Source: Gallalistipes aquisgranensis
GTDB lineage: Bacteria; Bacteroidota; Bacteroidia; Bacteroidales; Rikenellaceae
NCBI RefSeq assembly: GCF_014982715.1
Contig: NZ_JADCJY010000001.1
Location: 1,984,001 to 2,048,000, forward strand
Direction of reading: 5' to 3'
DNA: 64,000 nucleotides
The translations under genes and the position numbers were made by a program. This document shows, one piece after another, positions 1 to 8,526 of this stretch. Numbering within the stretch: position 1 is the first letter of the stretch; every line of letters starts with the position of its first letter. The notes under the pieces are model-generated. The model ran no database searches and had not been told where the DNA came from. It saw only the letters and a list, made by a program, of their open reading frames with translations.

Positions 1-828
1 CCCTCCGATGTAATCATTAGAGAACGGATTACTCCGGAAATACAAAATGCAATTTGTTCATGTTATGATAAATTACACAAATTCTTTATGAATTCGGGAT
101 CGTACATGCATGTGGACGAGGCATATCTGGAGATGGAAAAGTATTTGTGGACTTATTTTTTGAATAACAGGGAGGGAAGTTTTTCTGATGGACGTCATTA
201 TCATATTGTTGCAACTGATTTTATAGAAAATAAAAATAATTCCTGGTATCGAAAATTAGATATAGTCGAATGTACGATTAAATATCTTGCAGAAGTCGAC
301 GCAATACATAATAATTGGAGAGCGCCTGTTAGTCAGGCATTTATTCGTCAACTCAATTTCGAGTTTGAACGCTTGAATTTCGCCTATCGTGTTGTTGGAC
401 AGGAGATTGTTGAGATGACGTCACAAAGTGAGATTACAGCGATAGAGGAAGCCTTAGCAAATAGTTCTCATAATATCAAGATGCACCTTAGCAGAGCTTT
501 GGAATTATTTGCACAACGTCCGGATGGAGACTATCGTAATTCAATTAAGGAGTCAATATCTGCAGTAGAAGCATTTTGTAGAGAAAAGACAGGAGAAAAT
601 ACATTAGGCAAGGCATTGAATCGAATGGAAGCCAATGGAATTGTTTTTCCCCAATTGTTGAAGGTCGCTTTTGATAAATTATATGCATATACAAACCAAC
701 CGGATACCGGTATCCGGCATGCTTTGATGGATAATGAAGGGGCATACACTCCAGCATCAGAGGAAGCGTTATTTATGCTTGTTTCGTGCTCTGCTTTTTT
801 AAATTATCTATGTAAAAAAATCAATTGA
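1..828 (+). CDS. AbiJ-like protein (AbiJ_NTD4-type family), 5' end outside window
   Basis: The reading frame is open from base 1 to the TGA at 826-828, so the gene begins upstream; the first internal ATG is at 88. The visible 275 residues fit the family that carries the N-terminal domain 4 of the lactococcal abortive-infection protein AbiJ. They include a mid-region with the motif PDGDYRNSIKESISAVEAFC and a C-terminal helical part with GIRHAL followed by SEEALFMLVSCSAFLNYL, typical of HEPN-like fragments in such proteins. No catalytic site can be assigned. The gene is AT-rich, unlike the core genes after 3.8 kb, and is followed one base later by a membrane-protein gene, suggesting a cassette. 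A phage-defence role is inferred from the family name only. Confidence 0.7.
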   Translation, partial: PSDVIIRERITPEIQNAICSCYDKLHKFFMNSGSYMHVDEAYLEMEKYLWTYFLNNREGSFSDGRHYHIVATDFIENKNNSWYRKLDIVECTIKYLAEVDAIHNNWRAPVSQAFIRQLNFEFERLNFAYRVVGQEIVEMTSQSEITAIEEALANSSHNIKMHLSRALELFAQRPDGDYRNSIKESISAVEAFCREKTGENTLGKALNRMEANGIVFPQLLKVAFDKLYAYTNQPDTGIRHALMDNEGAYTPASEEALFMLVSCSAFLNYLCKKIN

Positions 829-829
829 T

Positions 830-1288
830 ATGGATATATTTAAATGGGAACTACTTATAGCATGTTTCCTTTTAGGAGCCTGTACAGCAAGTTTTGTATT
901 GTTCTTATTTTGTGATATCAATGTCTACCGAAAAAATAATTTGACTACTATGATAAACAGAATTTTAATGTGGATACCTCGATTATGGTATCCTTTGATT
1001 CTGATTCTTTCTACCGTTTATGTCTGCTGTAATTTTTCGGACTGTCTTAATTTTCAATTTTTCTCTGATTTTCAGGGTGATAATCTAATATTTATTGTTT
1101 GTTTGTTATTGTGGATTTTGCCATTATTTGATAAGTTCGAAATATTTGGCGCCAATTTTAAATTGCGATGGCAGAATGAGGTATCGCAGAAGGCTGCGGA
1201 TGAAGCAATTAGGATGCAAGGTGCAAATGGCGCAGAACAATTAGAAAACATGATTAATGAACAGGAGGGCAAAGGACATGTGGAATAA
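830..1288 (+). CDS. Small membrane protein of unknown function
   Basis: Encodes 152 residues. Three hydrophobic segments are visible, around residues 7-28, 49-67 and 84-101, followed by a charged, probably cytoplasmic tail of about 50 residues. No known domain is recognised. The ATG lies one base after the stop of the AbiJ-like gene, and the end overlaps the next gene, so the three genes look like one transcription unit. Low GC matches its neighbours and differs from the core chromosome. A membrane partner in a defence cassette is possible but is inference from position alone. Confidence 0.65.
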   Translation: MDIFKWELLIACFLLGACTASFVLFLFCDINVYRKNNLTTMINRILMWIPRLWYPLILILSTVYVCCNFSDCLNFQFFSDFQGDNLIFIVCLLLWILPLFDKFEIFGANFKLRWQNEVSQKAADEAIRMQGANGAEQLENMINEQEGKGHVE

Positions 1289-1532
1289 TAAGCCAATACA
1301 GCAAGTTATCGACCAAGGGTTAAGATTGTTACAAAGCAATCAAGTGACAGATTCTACATATCAAATCTGGGTCGAATATTCAAAGTCCATGTTGAATATT
1401 GCAACAAATAATCCGACAATATATTCCAATTATTTATCGGTTATTTTGGCCGCTTCTAATCCCAGTATGCAACCCAGTCAGCGGTTAAGTATGTGTTTAC
1501 AATATTTAATAAATATTCAACCAATCATATAA
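1278..1532 (+). CDS. Small hypothetical protein, end of the AbiJ-like cassette
   Basis: Encodes 84 residues from the ATG at 1278, chosen because an AGGAGG sequence (1263-1268) sits nine bases upstream; an in-frame ATG at 1257 would add seven residues. It overlaps the end of the membrane-protein gene by 11 bp. The protein is polar, mostly helical-looking, rich in N, Q and S, and has no recognisable motif or signal peptide. It is the last gene before the insertion sequence. Confidence 0.5.
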   Translation: MWNNKPIQQVIDQGLRLLQSNQVTDSTYQIWVEYSKSMLNIATNNPTIYSNYLSVILAASNPSMQPSQRLSMCLQYLINIQPII

Positions 1533-1588
1533 TGCTATAAAATGCAGGGGGCTTAAAATACTGATAGCAGCGAAAAGAAAAAATACAA

Positions 1589-1632
1589 ACTTTACTTTAT
1601 GCCCATCTTATATATATTCATTAAAGTAAAGT
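1589..1632. repeat. Short inverted repeat downstream of the cassette
   Basis: ACTTTACTTTA at 1589-1599 and its perfect reverse complement at 1622-1632 flank a 22-nt AT-rich loop. It lies between the last cassette gene and the insertion sequence and could fold as a weak terminator, though no U-tract follows. Nothing else is evident between 1533 and 1759. Confidence 0.35.
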
Positions 1633-1759
1633 CAAACAAAGGGAAAACAGATGGCTGCGCCAAAACTTATTGGTTACAGCCATTTTCTTTTGGCTGCATT
1701 GTTGAACAAGCTGAATAAATTCAGTTTACTTTAGTCTATTAGCTCTATATATAAGCTAA

Positions 1760-1767
1760 ACGAAAGT
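1760..1767. repeat. Target-site duplication, left copy
   Basis: The octamer ACGAAAGT abuts the left end of the insertion sequence and is repeated exactly at 3155-3162. The bases on either side differ between the two copies, so the duplication is exactly 8 bp. Confidence 0.75.
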
Positions 1768-1844
1768 GGTAGTGTTTCAAACAGTGTGTCTGGGTTAAGT
1801 CCTCAGACCTCTTAGTTTTGCAAATATATCAATTTATTCGTTAC

Positions 1845-1872
1845 CTCATCGGCAGGCATGCCTGCCGATGAG
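1845..1872. terminator. Perfect 28-bp palindrome at the transposase 3' end
   Basis: A perfect palindrome centred on CATG, with arms CTCATCGGCAGGCA, lies seven bases beyond the transposase stop codon. On the plus strand it is followed by TGTTTTTTA, so it could terminate transcription entering the element from the left; on the minus strand it lacks a U-tract. Protection of the transposase gene from outside transcription is a usual role for such structures in insertion sequences. Confidence 0.6.
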
Positions 1873-1878
1873 TGTTTT

Positions 1879-3045
1879 TTATTCGTCCGGGAACAGGACC
1901 TTGTCTAGGTCAATTCTCGGCACCTGCCTCAGGTAGGACTTCTTGTCCATGGCTGTCTTCCCCATAAGCAGGATGACAGACTCTTCGTTAGGCATCGCAC
2001 CGCGCATTCTCGTGACCCTCCGGAAGTCCTTCTGCAGCCGCTCTATCCAGTTCGTGGTGTATATCATCGACTGGATGCGATGGTCGTAGTTCAGATAAGT
2101 GAAGTACGCCTTGTAGGAGGCGTCCTCGCCGCGCCTTTTTATGCCCCTGTAGTGCTTGCCCCATTTGGAACAGAACTGCTGCCATTCGCCCCATGCCTGC
2201 TCTACGGTGTAGTTCCTGTCGCCTGTACGGAACACCTGCCGCAGGTCTTCCGCCACTTCGCCCTTGTCCCCGTTGCGCACATCGCTTATGATGTTGCTTT
2301 TCAGATGGGTGGTGCATCTTTGCAGCTTAGTGCCGGGGAACACCTCGCTGATGACATCCTCCAGGCCCTTGAGACCGTCCGCACAGACAAGGCCTATCTT
2401 CCCGACACCACGCTCATAAAGGTCGTTCAGCATCTCGCCCCAGCCCAGGGCACTCTCCGTAGGCTTGTTGAAGATTCCAAGCACTTCCCTTGTCTTGTCC
2501 TCCCTCACCGCCAGGACTACGTAGAATGCCTCAGTGTCCACGCTCCGCTTCCTGTGGATCTTGATGTGCACGCAGTCGATGAACACCACCGGATAATAAC
2601 TCTCCAACGACCGCTCCAGCCATTCAGTCACATCCTTGCGCAGATACTCAAGCATCCTCGATATGCTCGCCTTGCTGTAGTGCTCACCGTAGATGTCGTT
2701 GAAAACTTCCCCGACCTGCTCCTGCGTCAGACCCTTGGTGTATAATGTGCCCGCAAGCCGCTCGCACTCCTCCTCCTGATCTCGCAGTATGGCCAATATG
2801 CGGGGATGGAAGTTGCCGTATCTGTCACGCGGTATACGGAAGGTTAATGTTCGTCCGTGACCGTAGGTCCTGCCGGGACGGTAACCGTTGCACTTGTTCC
2901 CTGAAAGACCCTCCTCGCGCAGATACTCCCTGCGCTCTGAAACCATCAGGCTCTCTAGCATTATCTCCATCAGGTCCTGTAAGCCGTTTTCTTTCTCCGT
3001 ATGCTTGCATATTAGCTCGGAAAGTTGTTCCTTTGTGAACTCCAT
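1879..3045 (-). CDS. IS256-family transposase
   Basis: Encodes 388 residues, full length for the family (Transposase_mut, PF00872). The DDE residues are visible: D157 in VFIDCVH, D223 in VCADGLKG and E335 in TNWIERLQKDFRR. The C-x2-H signature of the family is in CTTHLKS (about residues 244-250). It catalyses cut-and-paste or copy-out transposition of the surrounding element. The ATG at 3043-3045 lies about 80 bp inside the right inverted repeat. No frameshift or premature stop is seen, so the enzyme should be functional. Confidence 0.93.
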   Translation of the reverse strand: MEFTKEQLSELICKHTEKENGLQDLMEIMLESLMVSERREYLREEGLSGNKCNGYRPGRTYGHGRTLTFRIPRDRYGNFHPRILAILRDQEEECERLAGTLYTKGLTQEQVGEVFNDIYGEHYSKASISRMLEYLRKDVTEWLERSLESYYPVVFIDCVHIKIHRKRSVDTEAFYVVLAVREDKTREVLGIFNKPTESALGWGEMLNDLYERGVGKIGLVCADGLKGLEDVISEVFPGTKLQRCTTHLKSNIISDVRNGDKGEVAEDLRQVFRTGDRNYTVEQAWGEWQQFCSKWGKHYRGIKRRGEDASYKAYFTYLNYDHRIQSMIYTTNWIERLQKDFRRVTRMRGAMPNEESVILLMGKTAMDKKSYLRQVPRIDLDKVLFPDE

Positions 3046-3154
3046 AAAGTCTACTCCTTTTTTAGTTTTTGTTTCTTTTTGCTTTTACAAATCTAAAAAA
3101 TCTGTAGACTTTTTTTTATCCCTCTATCTCAGACACACTTTTTGGAACAGTATC

Positions 3155-3162
3155 ACGAAAGT
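3155..3162. repeat. Target-site duplication, right copy
   Basis: Second copy of ACGAAAGT, directly outside the right inverted repeat of the insertion sequence. Confidence 0.75.
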
Positions 3163-3864
3163 AAACTATATTTAGATAGGCATATTTGCTTGACAGTATG
3201 CCTATGGCTATTACGGTAAAAGCGGTTTTGGTTGCCAATAAAAGGGAAGCACAGGCTGAAGAGGGATCGGGAGTTTTTCTTTTTTGGCTGCAAGTATGTT
3301 TATCAATAAATGTCTCTTGGAGTAGAGAGAATAACTGCTCACAGTAAAGCATGGACTCCTTGTGCAAATAAGTGAAGGGAATGAAACCTAATGAAAATGG
3401 GAAAGGCTTGAATTTGCTTTAATTGATTGTTTTGTTTCTGTGTTGTTTCTTAATCAGAGGGTTGGAAATATTAGAATACTGATTATAAATAAATTGTATG
3501 TGTAAAACCCTTGTTAATTGCAAATTTACCAGATTCCGTTCAAGGATAATACAAACACTTTCATCAATACATGTCCGTCGGCATGCCGACCCGACAAAAG
3601 TAAGAAAATGTTCGATCAATTCACACTCCGGGGTATTGTTTCTGCAAATTTCACACTTTATTTATTGAAAATCAAGACCAGCAGCAGGAACCGCTCCTTT
3701 TCCTATATCAACATCGCCGATGAATAAAATCATCATCGGCGACGTTATGTTTTCCATTCGGTCTTGCGCAAGATAACAGCTGCGAATCTATGCAGAACGA
3801 CTGCCAGGAACAAGATTCCTTCCAAAAATCTCCGATCAGCCCGGAACAATCGCTCTCGCTCCGA
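3163..3864. other. Gene-poor AT-rich stretch between the IS and rnhA
   Basis: About 700 bp without a convincing gene; the short open frames here have no family resemblance and no consistent codon use. Visible structures are a 14-bp palindrome GTCGGCATGCCGAC (3577-3590) and a stem-loop with 9-bp arms CGCCGATGA/TCATCGGCG (3715-3741). The latter lies downstream of rnhA on its strand but has no U-tract. The composition rises towards core values near 3780, so this stretch probably holds the border of the acquired segment. Confidence 0.5.
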
Positions 3865-4329
3865 TTATTCCGATCGGTAACCTACATCTTCCAACAGGGG
3901 AGTACTGCCGGCGGCAGCCACAGCCAGTCGGTCGCAACGTTCGTTTTCAGGAATTTCGGCATGACCCTTCACCCAAACGAACCGGACCTGATGTCTGCGG
4001 TAGACAGAGAGGAAACGGCGCCACAGGTCGGGGTTTTTCTTTCCGGCAAACCCTTTTTTCTCCCAGCCGAACACCCAGCCTTTGCTCACGGCATCGACCA
4101 CATATTTCGAATCGGAATAGACCGTCACCTCACACGGTACTTTCAGCGCCTCCAATCCCACGATCACGGCCGTGAGTTCCATGCGGTTGTTGGTCGTCAG
4201 CCGGTAGCCTGCACTGATCTCCCGACGGTGAGGCGGGGCGAGCAGCACCACGCCGTATCCGCCCGGCCCGGGATTTCCCAGCGCCGAACCGTCGGTGTAC
4301 ATCGTCACTTTCACTCGTTGTTCTGCCAT
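3865..4329 (-). CDS. rnhA: Ribonuclease HI
   Basis: Encodes 154 residues from the ATG at 4327-4329, the usual length for bacterial RNase HI; an upstream TTG at 4359 would add ten residues. It hydrolyses RNA in RNA/DNA hybrids (Okazaki primers, R-loops). The catalytic carboxylates are seen in order: YTDGSALGNPGPGGYG (Asp), NRMELTA (Glu), YSDSKYVVDA (Asp) and NERCDRLA (Asp), plus the flexible-loop His in VKGHAEIPEN. A TATCTTTG box at 4335-4342 lies only five bases before the ATG, so the transcript could be nearly leaderless if that box is real. Upstream lies the terminator of the DksA-like gene. Confidence 0.93.
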   Translation of the reverse strand: MAEQRVKVTMYTDGSALGNPGPGGYGVVLLAPPHRREISAGYRLTTNNRMELTAVIVGLEALKVPCEVTVYSDSKYVVDAVSKGWVFGWEKKGFAGKKNPDLWRRFLSVYRRHQVRFVWVKGHAEIPENERCDRLAVAAAGSTPLLEDVGYRSE

Positions 4330-4356
4330 ATCGGCAAAGATACCCAAATATTTCCG

Positions 4357-4394
4357 CAAAAAAATTCCTTCCCGCCTTTGCGAAAAGGAATTTT
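4357..4394 (-). terminator. Rho-independent terminator of the DksA-like gene
   Basis: On the minus strand a 10-bp stem (AAAATTCCTT at 4361-4370 with AAGGAATTTT at 4385-4394) runs into a tract of seven T residues. It lies about 50 bp after the DksA-like stop and before rnhA, separating the two genes into different transcripts. Confidence 0.75.
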
Positions 4395-4444
4395 ATGATG
4401 CAGGTCTCACCGACCTCCTGCGGAATCCGTTTCCGTCCGAGGGG

Positions 4445-4831
4445 TCAGCGCCGTTCGTTCTCCTTCACCTCGATGCACAAAGTGGCGTGGGGAACGATCT
4501 TGAGCCGCTCTTTCGGGATCAGTTTGCCCGTTTCGCGGCAGATGCCGTACGTCTTGTTCTCAATGCGGACCAGAGCCGCCTCCAGATGCTGGATGAATTT
4601 CAGCTGACGCTGCGCCAGCCGGCCCGACTCCTCCTTGGAAAGGGTTGCGGCACCCTCCTCCAACACTTTGAACGTGGGAGAAGTGTCTTCCGTATCGTTG
4701 TCCGCCGTGTGCGTGATGGTTGAGCGCAGAAGATCGTAATCCGCCTTAGCCTTCTCCAGCTTGTCCAGAATGATCGCCTTGAATTCGGCCAAATCCTCGT
4801 CCGAATACCGTGTTTTCTCAACTTCTGCCAT
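4445..4831 (-). CDS. TraR/DksA-family regulator with degenerate zinc site
   Basis: Encodes 128 residues. An N-terminal coiled-coil region (about 10-85) is followed by the family C-terminal signature YGICRETGKLIPKERL...VPHATLCIE. DksA-type proteins bind in the RNA polymerase secondary channel and tune stringent-response promoters. The canonical four-cysteine zinc finger is not present: only the Cys of GIC and a late Cys in TLCIE can be seen, as is common in Bacteroidota members. The gene follows ileS on the same strand after 167 bp. In many Bacteroidales lspA follows this gene; here the terminator and rnhA follow instead. Confidence 0.88.
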   Translation of the reverse strand: MAEVEKTRYSDEDLAEFKAIILDKLEKAKADYDLLRSTITHTADNDTEDTSPTFKVLEEGAATLSKEESGRLAQRQLKFIQHLEAALVRIENKTYGICRETGKLIPKERLKIVPHATLCIEVKENERR

Positions 4832-4998
4832 AACTGTACCTATTAATGATTTCGGTTAAATGTACAAAACTTTTGCATAATCAACAACACAAACACCATT
4901 TTTATTGTGTCTGCCGGCCGGACTTCCGGCTAACCGCCACAAAAAGAGCCGCCCGGACGACCTGAAAAACACGGGGGACCACACTCCTGCGCCCCGGC

Positions 4999-7900
4999 CT
5001 ACTCCACCCGGGTCACCCCGATACGGATCGGCTCCTCGTCGATTTCCGTCCCGCTCACGAACGCCCCTTCGGCCGCCGGAGCCAGCCGGACCTCCAGGGC
5101 CAGCGTCTGCGAAGCAATATAATCCGCAAAGTCCGCCACGGCACCCTTCACCAGCGGCTTCTCCTCGATCACGACCTTCACCCGGTCGGTCACTTCGAAA
5201 CCGCTCTCCTTCCGGATGTTCTGAATGCGGTTGATCAACTCGCGTGCCACACCTTCCCGCTTCAGCTCCTCGGTCACCGTGATGTCGAGCGCCACGGTCA
5301 GCCGCCCTTCGGTGGCCACCAGCCATCCCGGCATATCCTCCGACGTGATCTCGAAATCGGACAGCGTCACGGGCAGTTCCGCACCGTCCACCGACAGGGT
5401 CATACCGCCTTGGCGCTCCAGTTCGGCGATCTGTTCCTGCGTAAAGGAGGCCACGAGAGCCGAAATCTGCTTCATCTGCTTGCCGCAGCGGGGACCGAGC
5501 GTCTTGAAATTGGGTTTGATCCGTTTGGTTATCAGTCCAGTAGTCTGCTCGATCAGTTCGACCTCCTTCACGTTCACCTCGTTCATCACCAACTGGCGCA
5601 CCGCTTCGATGTGGCGGCGCATGGCGGGGTCGAGCAACGGAACGACGATTTTCGTCAACGGCTGACGCACCTTGATGTTCACCTTGCGGCGCAGGGCCAG
5701 CACCATCGAGGAGATCTGCTGGGCGACCGCCATCGTCTCTTCCAGATCACGGTCGATCAGCGAAGCGTCCGCCGCGGGGAACGCGGCCAGATGAACCGAC
5801 TCTTCGCCGTGCCGTCCGCTCAGGGCATTCAGATCGGTGAAGATACGGTCGCTGATGAACGGCGCGAACGGGGCGCTCAGCAGGGAAACGGTCTCCAGAC
5901 AGGTATAGAGCGTCTGGTAAGCCGCCAGCTTATCACGGGTCATCTCTCCGCCCCAGAAACGCTTGCGGTTCAGCCGCACGTACCAGTTGGAGAGGTTCTC
6001 GTTCACGAAATCCTGGATCATGCGGGCAGCCGGCGTGGGGTCGTACGCCTCCAGCGACGCGGTCACGTCCTTCACCAGCGTATTGAGCAGCGAAATGATC
6101 CAGCGGTCGATCTCCGGGCGTTCGGCCACGGGAACCTCCTCTTCGCGTCCGGTGAACCCGTCCACGTTGGCGTAGAGCGCGAAGAAACTGTACGTATTGT
6201 AAAGCGTGCCGAAGAACTTGCGGCGCACTTCGTCCACTCCGTCCACGTCGAATTTCAGGTTATCCCACGGCTGTGAATTGGAGATCATGTACCACCGCAC
6301 GGCATCGGGTCCGTACTTGTCCATCACCTCGAACGGATCGACGGCATTGCCCAGCCGCTTGCTCATCTTGTTGCCGTTCTTGTCGAGCACCAGACCGTTG
6401 GAGATGATATTCCTGAAGGCCACGCTGTCGAACAGCATGGTGGCCAGCGCGTGCAGCGTGAAGAACCAACCGCGGGTCTGGTCCACCCCCTCGGCGATGA
6501 AATCAGCCGGATAGACCTTGCGGAACGCCTCGCCGCCGATCTCGAACGGATAATGGGCCTGCGCATAAGGCATCGCCCCGCTGTCGAACCACACGTCGAT
6601 CAGGTCGCTCTCGCGCACCATCCGCCGGCCTTTGTCCGAGACGAGCACGATATTGTCCACATAGGGACGGTGCAGGTCGAATTTGGCGTAATTCTCCTTC
6701 GAGTAGTCGCCGGGAACGAAATCCGCCAGCGGATTGCTCTCCATAAACCCCGCAGCCACCGACTTGTCGATCTCGGCCTTGAGCTCCTCCACCGACCCGA
6801 TGCACTTGAGTTCGGCGTGGTCCTCCGTGGCCCACACCGGCAGCGGCGTACCCCAGAAGCGGGAACGCGACAGGTTCCAGTCCACCAGCCCCTCGAGCCA
6901 CTTGCCGAAACGGCCCGATCCGGTCGATTCGGGTTTCCAGTTGATCGTCCGGTTCAGTTCGATCAGCCTCTCCTTCATGGCCGTCGTGCGGATGAACCAC
7001 GAATCGAGCGGATAATAGAGCACCGGCTTGTCCGTCCGCCAGCAATGGGGATAGGAGTGGGTGTGTTTTTCGATCTTGAAGGCCTGATTGGTCGCCTTGA
7101 GCATCACGGCGATGTCGACATCGAGCGTCGGATCGTCGGGCCCCAGCTTTTCGTCGTAGGCATTTTTCACGTAACGCCCCGCATACTCGCCGTAGGCGGC
7201 AGCGTCCACGTTGTCCTCCACGAACCCGGGATCGAGGTCCTCCAGCAGAAAAAATTTGCCCGTGCGGTCCACCACCGGCTGGCCCTTACCCGCGCGGTCG
7301 ATCATCAGCAGGGGAGCGATGCCCGCCGCCTTGGCCACCCGGTCGTCGTCGGCACCGAACGTAGGGGCGATGTGCACGATACCCGTACCGTCGCTCGTGG
7401 TGACGTAGTCACCGCCGATCACACGGAAGGCGTCGCCCATCGGCTTCACCCAGGGAATGAGCTGCTCGTAGCGGATGCCGATGAACTCGCTGCCCTTATA
7501 CTCGCCGCACACGGTGAAAGTACCCTCCTGTTTCTTTCCGAAATAGCTGCCCAGCAAATCCTTGGCCAGCACGACCGTCTGAGGCGTCTGCGTGTAGGGA
7601 TTCACGCACTTTACCCTCACGTAGTCGATCTCCGGCCCCACGGCCAAGGCCGTGTTCGAGGGAAGCGTCCAGGGAGTGGTGGTCCATGCCAGGAAATAGA
7701 GGTCGCCCTGCACGTCGTCGAAGAGCTTCTCGCTCCGCTCGTCGCGCACGATCCGGAACTGGGCCGTACAGGTCGTGTCCTTCACGTCGCGGTAACACCC
7801 GGGCTGGTTCAGCTCGTGGTTGCTCAATCCCGTTCCGGCGGCCGGCGAGTAGGGCTGGATCGTATATCCCTTATACAGCAATCCCTTCCCGAATAGCTCC

Positions 7901-8400
7901 TTGAGCATCCACCAGAGGGTTTCGATGTACTTGTTGTCGTAAGTGATGTAGGGGTCGTCCATGTTGACCCAGTAACCCATCTGGCGGGTCAGCTTCTCCC
8001 ACACGTCCGTGAACTCCATTACGGCCCGGCGGCAGGTATCGTTGTATTCCTCGATCGAAATCTTCGTCCCGATGTCCTCCTTCGTGATGCCGAGCTTCTT
8101 CTCCACGCCCAGCTCCACGGGCAGGCCGTGGGTATCCCATCCTGCCTTGCGGTGCACCAGATAACCCTGCTGGGTCTTGTAACGGCAGATGATGTCCTTG
8201 ATCGTGCGGGCCATCACATGGTGGATGCCCGGCAGACCGTTGGCCGACGGAGGCCCTTCGTAAAAGACGAACGTGGGATGTCCCTCGCGCGTGGTGATAC
8301 TCTTGTGGAACGTGTCCTGTTTGTCCCATTCCGCCAGCACTTCGGAGGCGGTGGCGGGCAGGTCGAGACCCTTGTATTCCCGGAATTTCGAACGGCTCAT
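4999..8400 (-). CDS. ileS: Isoleucyl-tRNA synthetase
   Basis: Encodes 1,133 residues and charges tRNA-Ile with isoleucine. The class I signatures are clear: PSANGLPGIHH at about residues 51-61 (HIGH-type motif) and GNKMSKRLGNAVDPFE (KMSKS-type). The length and a long C-terminal region after the anticodon-binding domain match the longer, eukaryote-like form of IleS found in Bacteroidota. The editing CP1 insert falls between the two motifs. The ATG is at 8398-8400. A good promoter lies just upstream, and the DksA-like gene follows downstream. Confidence 0.97.
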   Translation of the reverse strand: MSRSKFREYKGLDLPATASEVLAEWDKQDTFHKSITTREGHPTFVFYEGPPSANGLPGIHHVMARTIKDIICRYKTQQGYLVHRKAGWDTHGLPVELGVEKKLGITKEDIGTKISIEEYNDTCRRAVMEFTDVWEKLTRQMGYWVNMDDPYITYDNKYIETLWWMLKELFGKGLLYKGYTIQPYSPAAGTGLSNHELNQPGCYRDVKDTTCTAQFRIVRDERSEKLFDDVQGDLYFLAWTTTPWTLPSNTALAVGPEIDYVRVKCVNPYTQTPQTVVLAKDLLGSYFGKKQEGTFTVCGEYKGSEFIGIRYEQLIPWVKPMGDAFRVIGGDYVTTSDGTGIVHIAPTFGADDDRVAKAAGIAPLLMIDRAGKGQPVVDRTGKFFLLEDLDPGFVEDNVDAAAYGEYAGRYVKNAYDEKLGPDDPTLDVDIAVMLKATNQAFKIEKHTHSYPHCWRTDKPVLYYPLDSWFIRTTAMKERLIELNRTINWKPESTGSGRFGKWLEGLVDWNLSRSRFWGTPLPVWATEDHAELKCIGSVEELKAEIDKSVAAGFMESNPLADFVPGDYSKENYAKFDLHRPYVDNIVLVSDKGRRMVRESDLIDVWFDSGAMPYAQAHYPFEIGGEAFRKVYPADFIAEGVDQTRGWFFTLHALATMLFDSVAFRNIISNGLVLDKNGNKMSKRLGNAVDPFEVMDKYGPDAVRWYMISNSQPWDNLKFDVDGVDEVRRKFFGTLYNTYSFFALYANVDGFTGREEEVPVAERPEIDRWIISLLNTLVKDVTASLEAYDPTPAARMIQDFVNENLSNWYVRLNRKRFWGGEMTRDKLAAYQTLYTCLETVSLLSAPFAPFISDRIFTDLNALSGRHGEESVHLAAFPAADASLIDRDLEETMAVAQQISSMVLALRRKVNIKVRQPLTKIVVPLLDPAMRRHIEAVRQLVMNEVNVKEVELIEQTTGLITKRIKPNFKTLGPRCGKQMKQISALVASFTQEQIAELERQGGMTLSVDGAELPVTLSDFEITSEDMPGWLVATEGRLTVALDITVTEELKREGVARELINRIQNIRKESGFEVTDRVKVVIEEKPLVKGAVADFADYIASQTLALEVRLAPAAEGAFVSGTEIDEEPIRIGVTRVE

Positions 8401-8435
8401 AATATCTCTAAATGCGTTTTACTCTTAGCAAAACG

Positions 8436-8466
8436 CAAAAATAGACATTTTCCGCCAGATTATCAA
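8436..8466 (-). promoter_or_regulatory. Promoter of ileS
   Basis: On the minus strand, TTG (8464-8466), a 20-nt spacer and TATTTTTG (8436-8443) match the Bacteroidota sigma-ABfr consensus. A small stem (GCGTTTT/AAAACGC) lies in the roughly 30-nt leader before the ileS ATG. Confidence 0.7.
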
Positions 8467-8526
8467 CGCGCGGAGGGGGAAACCGCAAAATATGGCTTCG
8501 CGACGCAGCCTTTCCCCCGGCGGCCG

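Larger units (their letters stand above)
1768..3154 (-). mobile_element. Complete IS256-family insertion sequence
   Basis: A 1,387-bp element containing one transposase gene read on the minus strand. Its ends form an imperfect inverted repeat of about 30 bp (1768-1797 and 3125-3154; about 24 of 30 positions match). It is flanked on both sides by the identical octamer ACGAAAGT (1760-1767 and 3155-3162). An 8-bp duplication fits IS256-family insertion. The intact transposase and matching flanks suggest a fairly recent insertion. Confidence 0.85.

Noticed and set aside
3116-3727. Short open frames beside the IS
   Set aside because: They are low-complexity, overlap the inverted repeat or AT-rich spacer and have no recognisable motif or start context.
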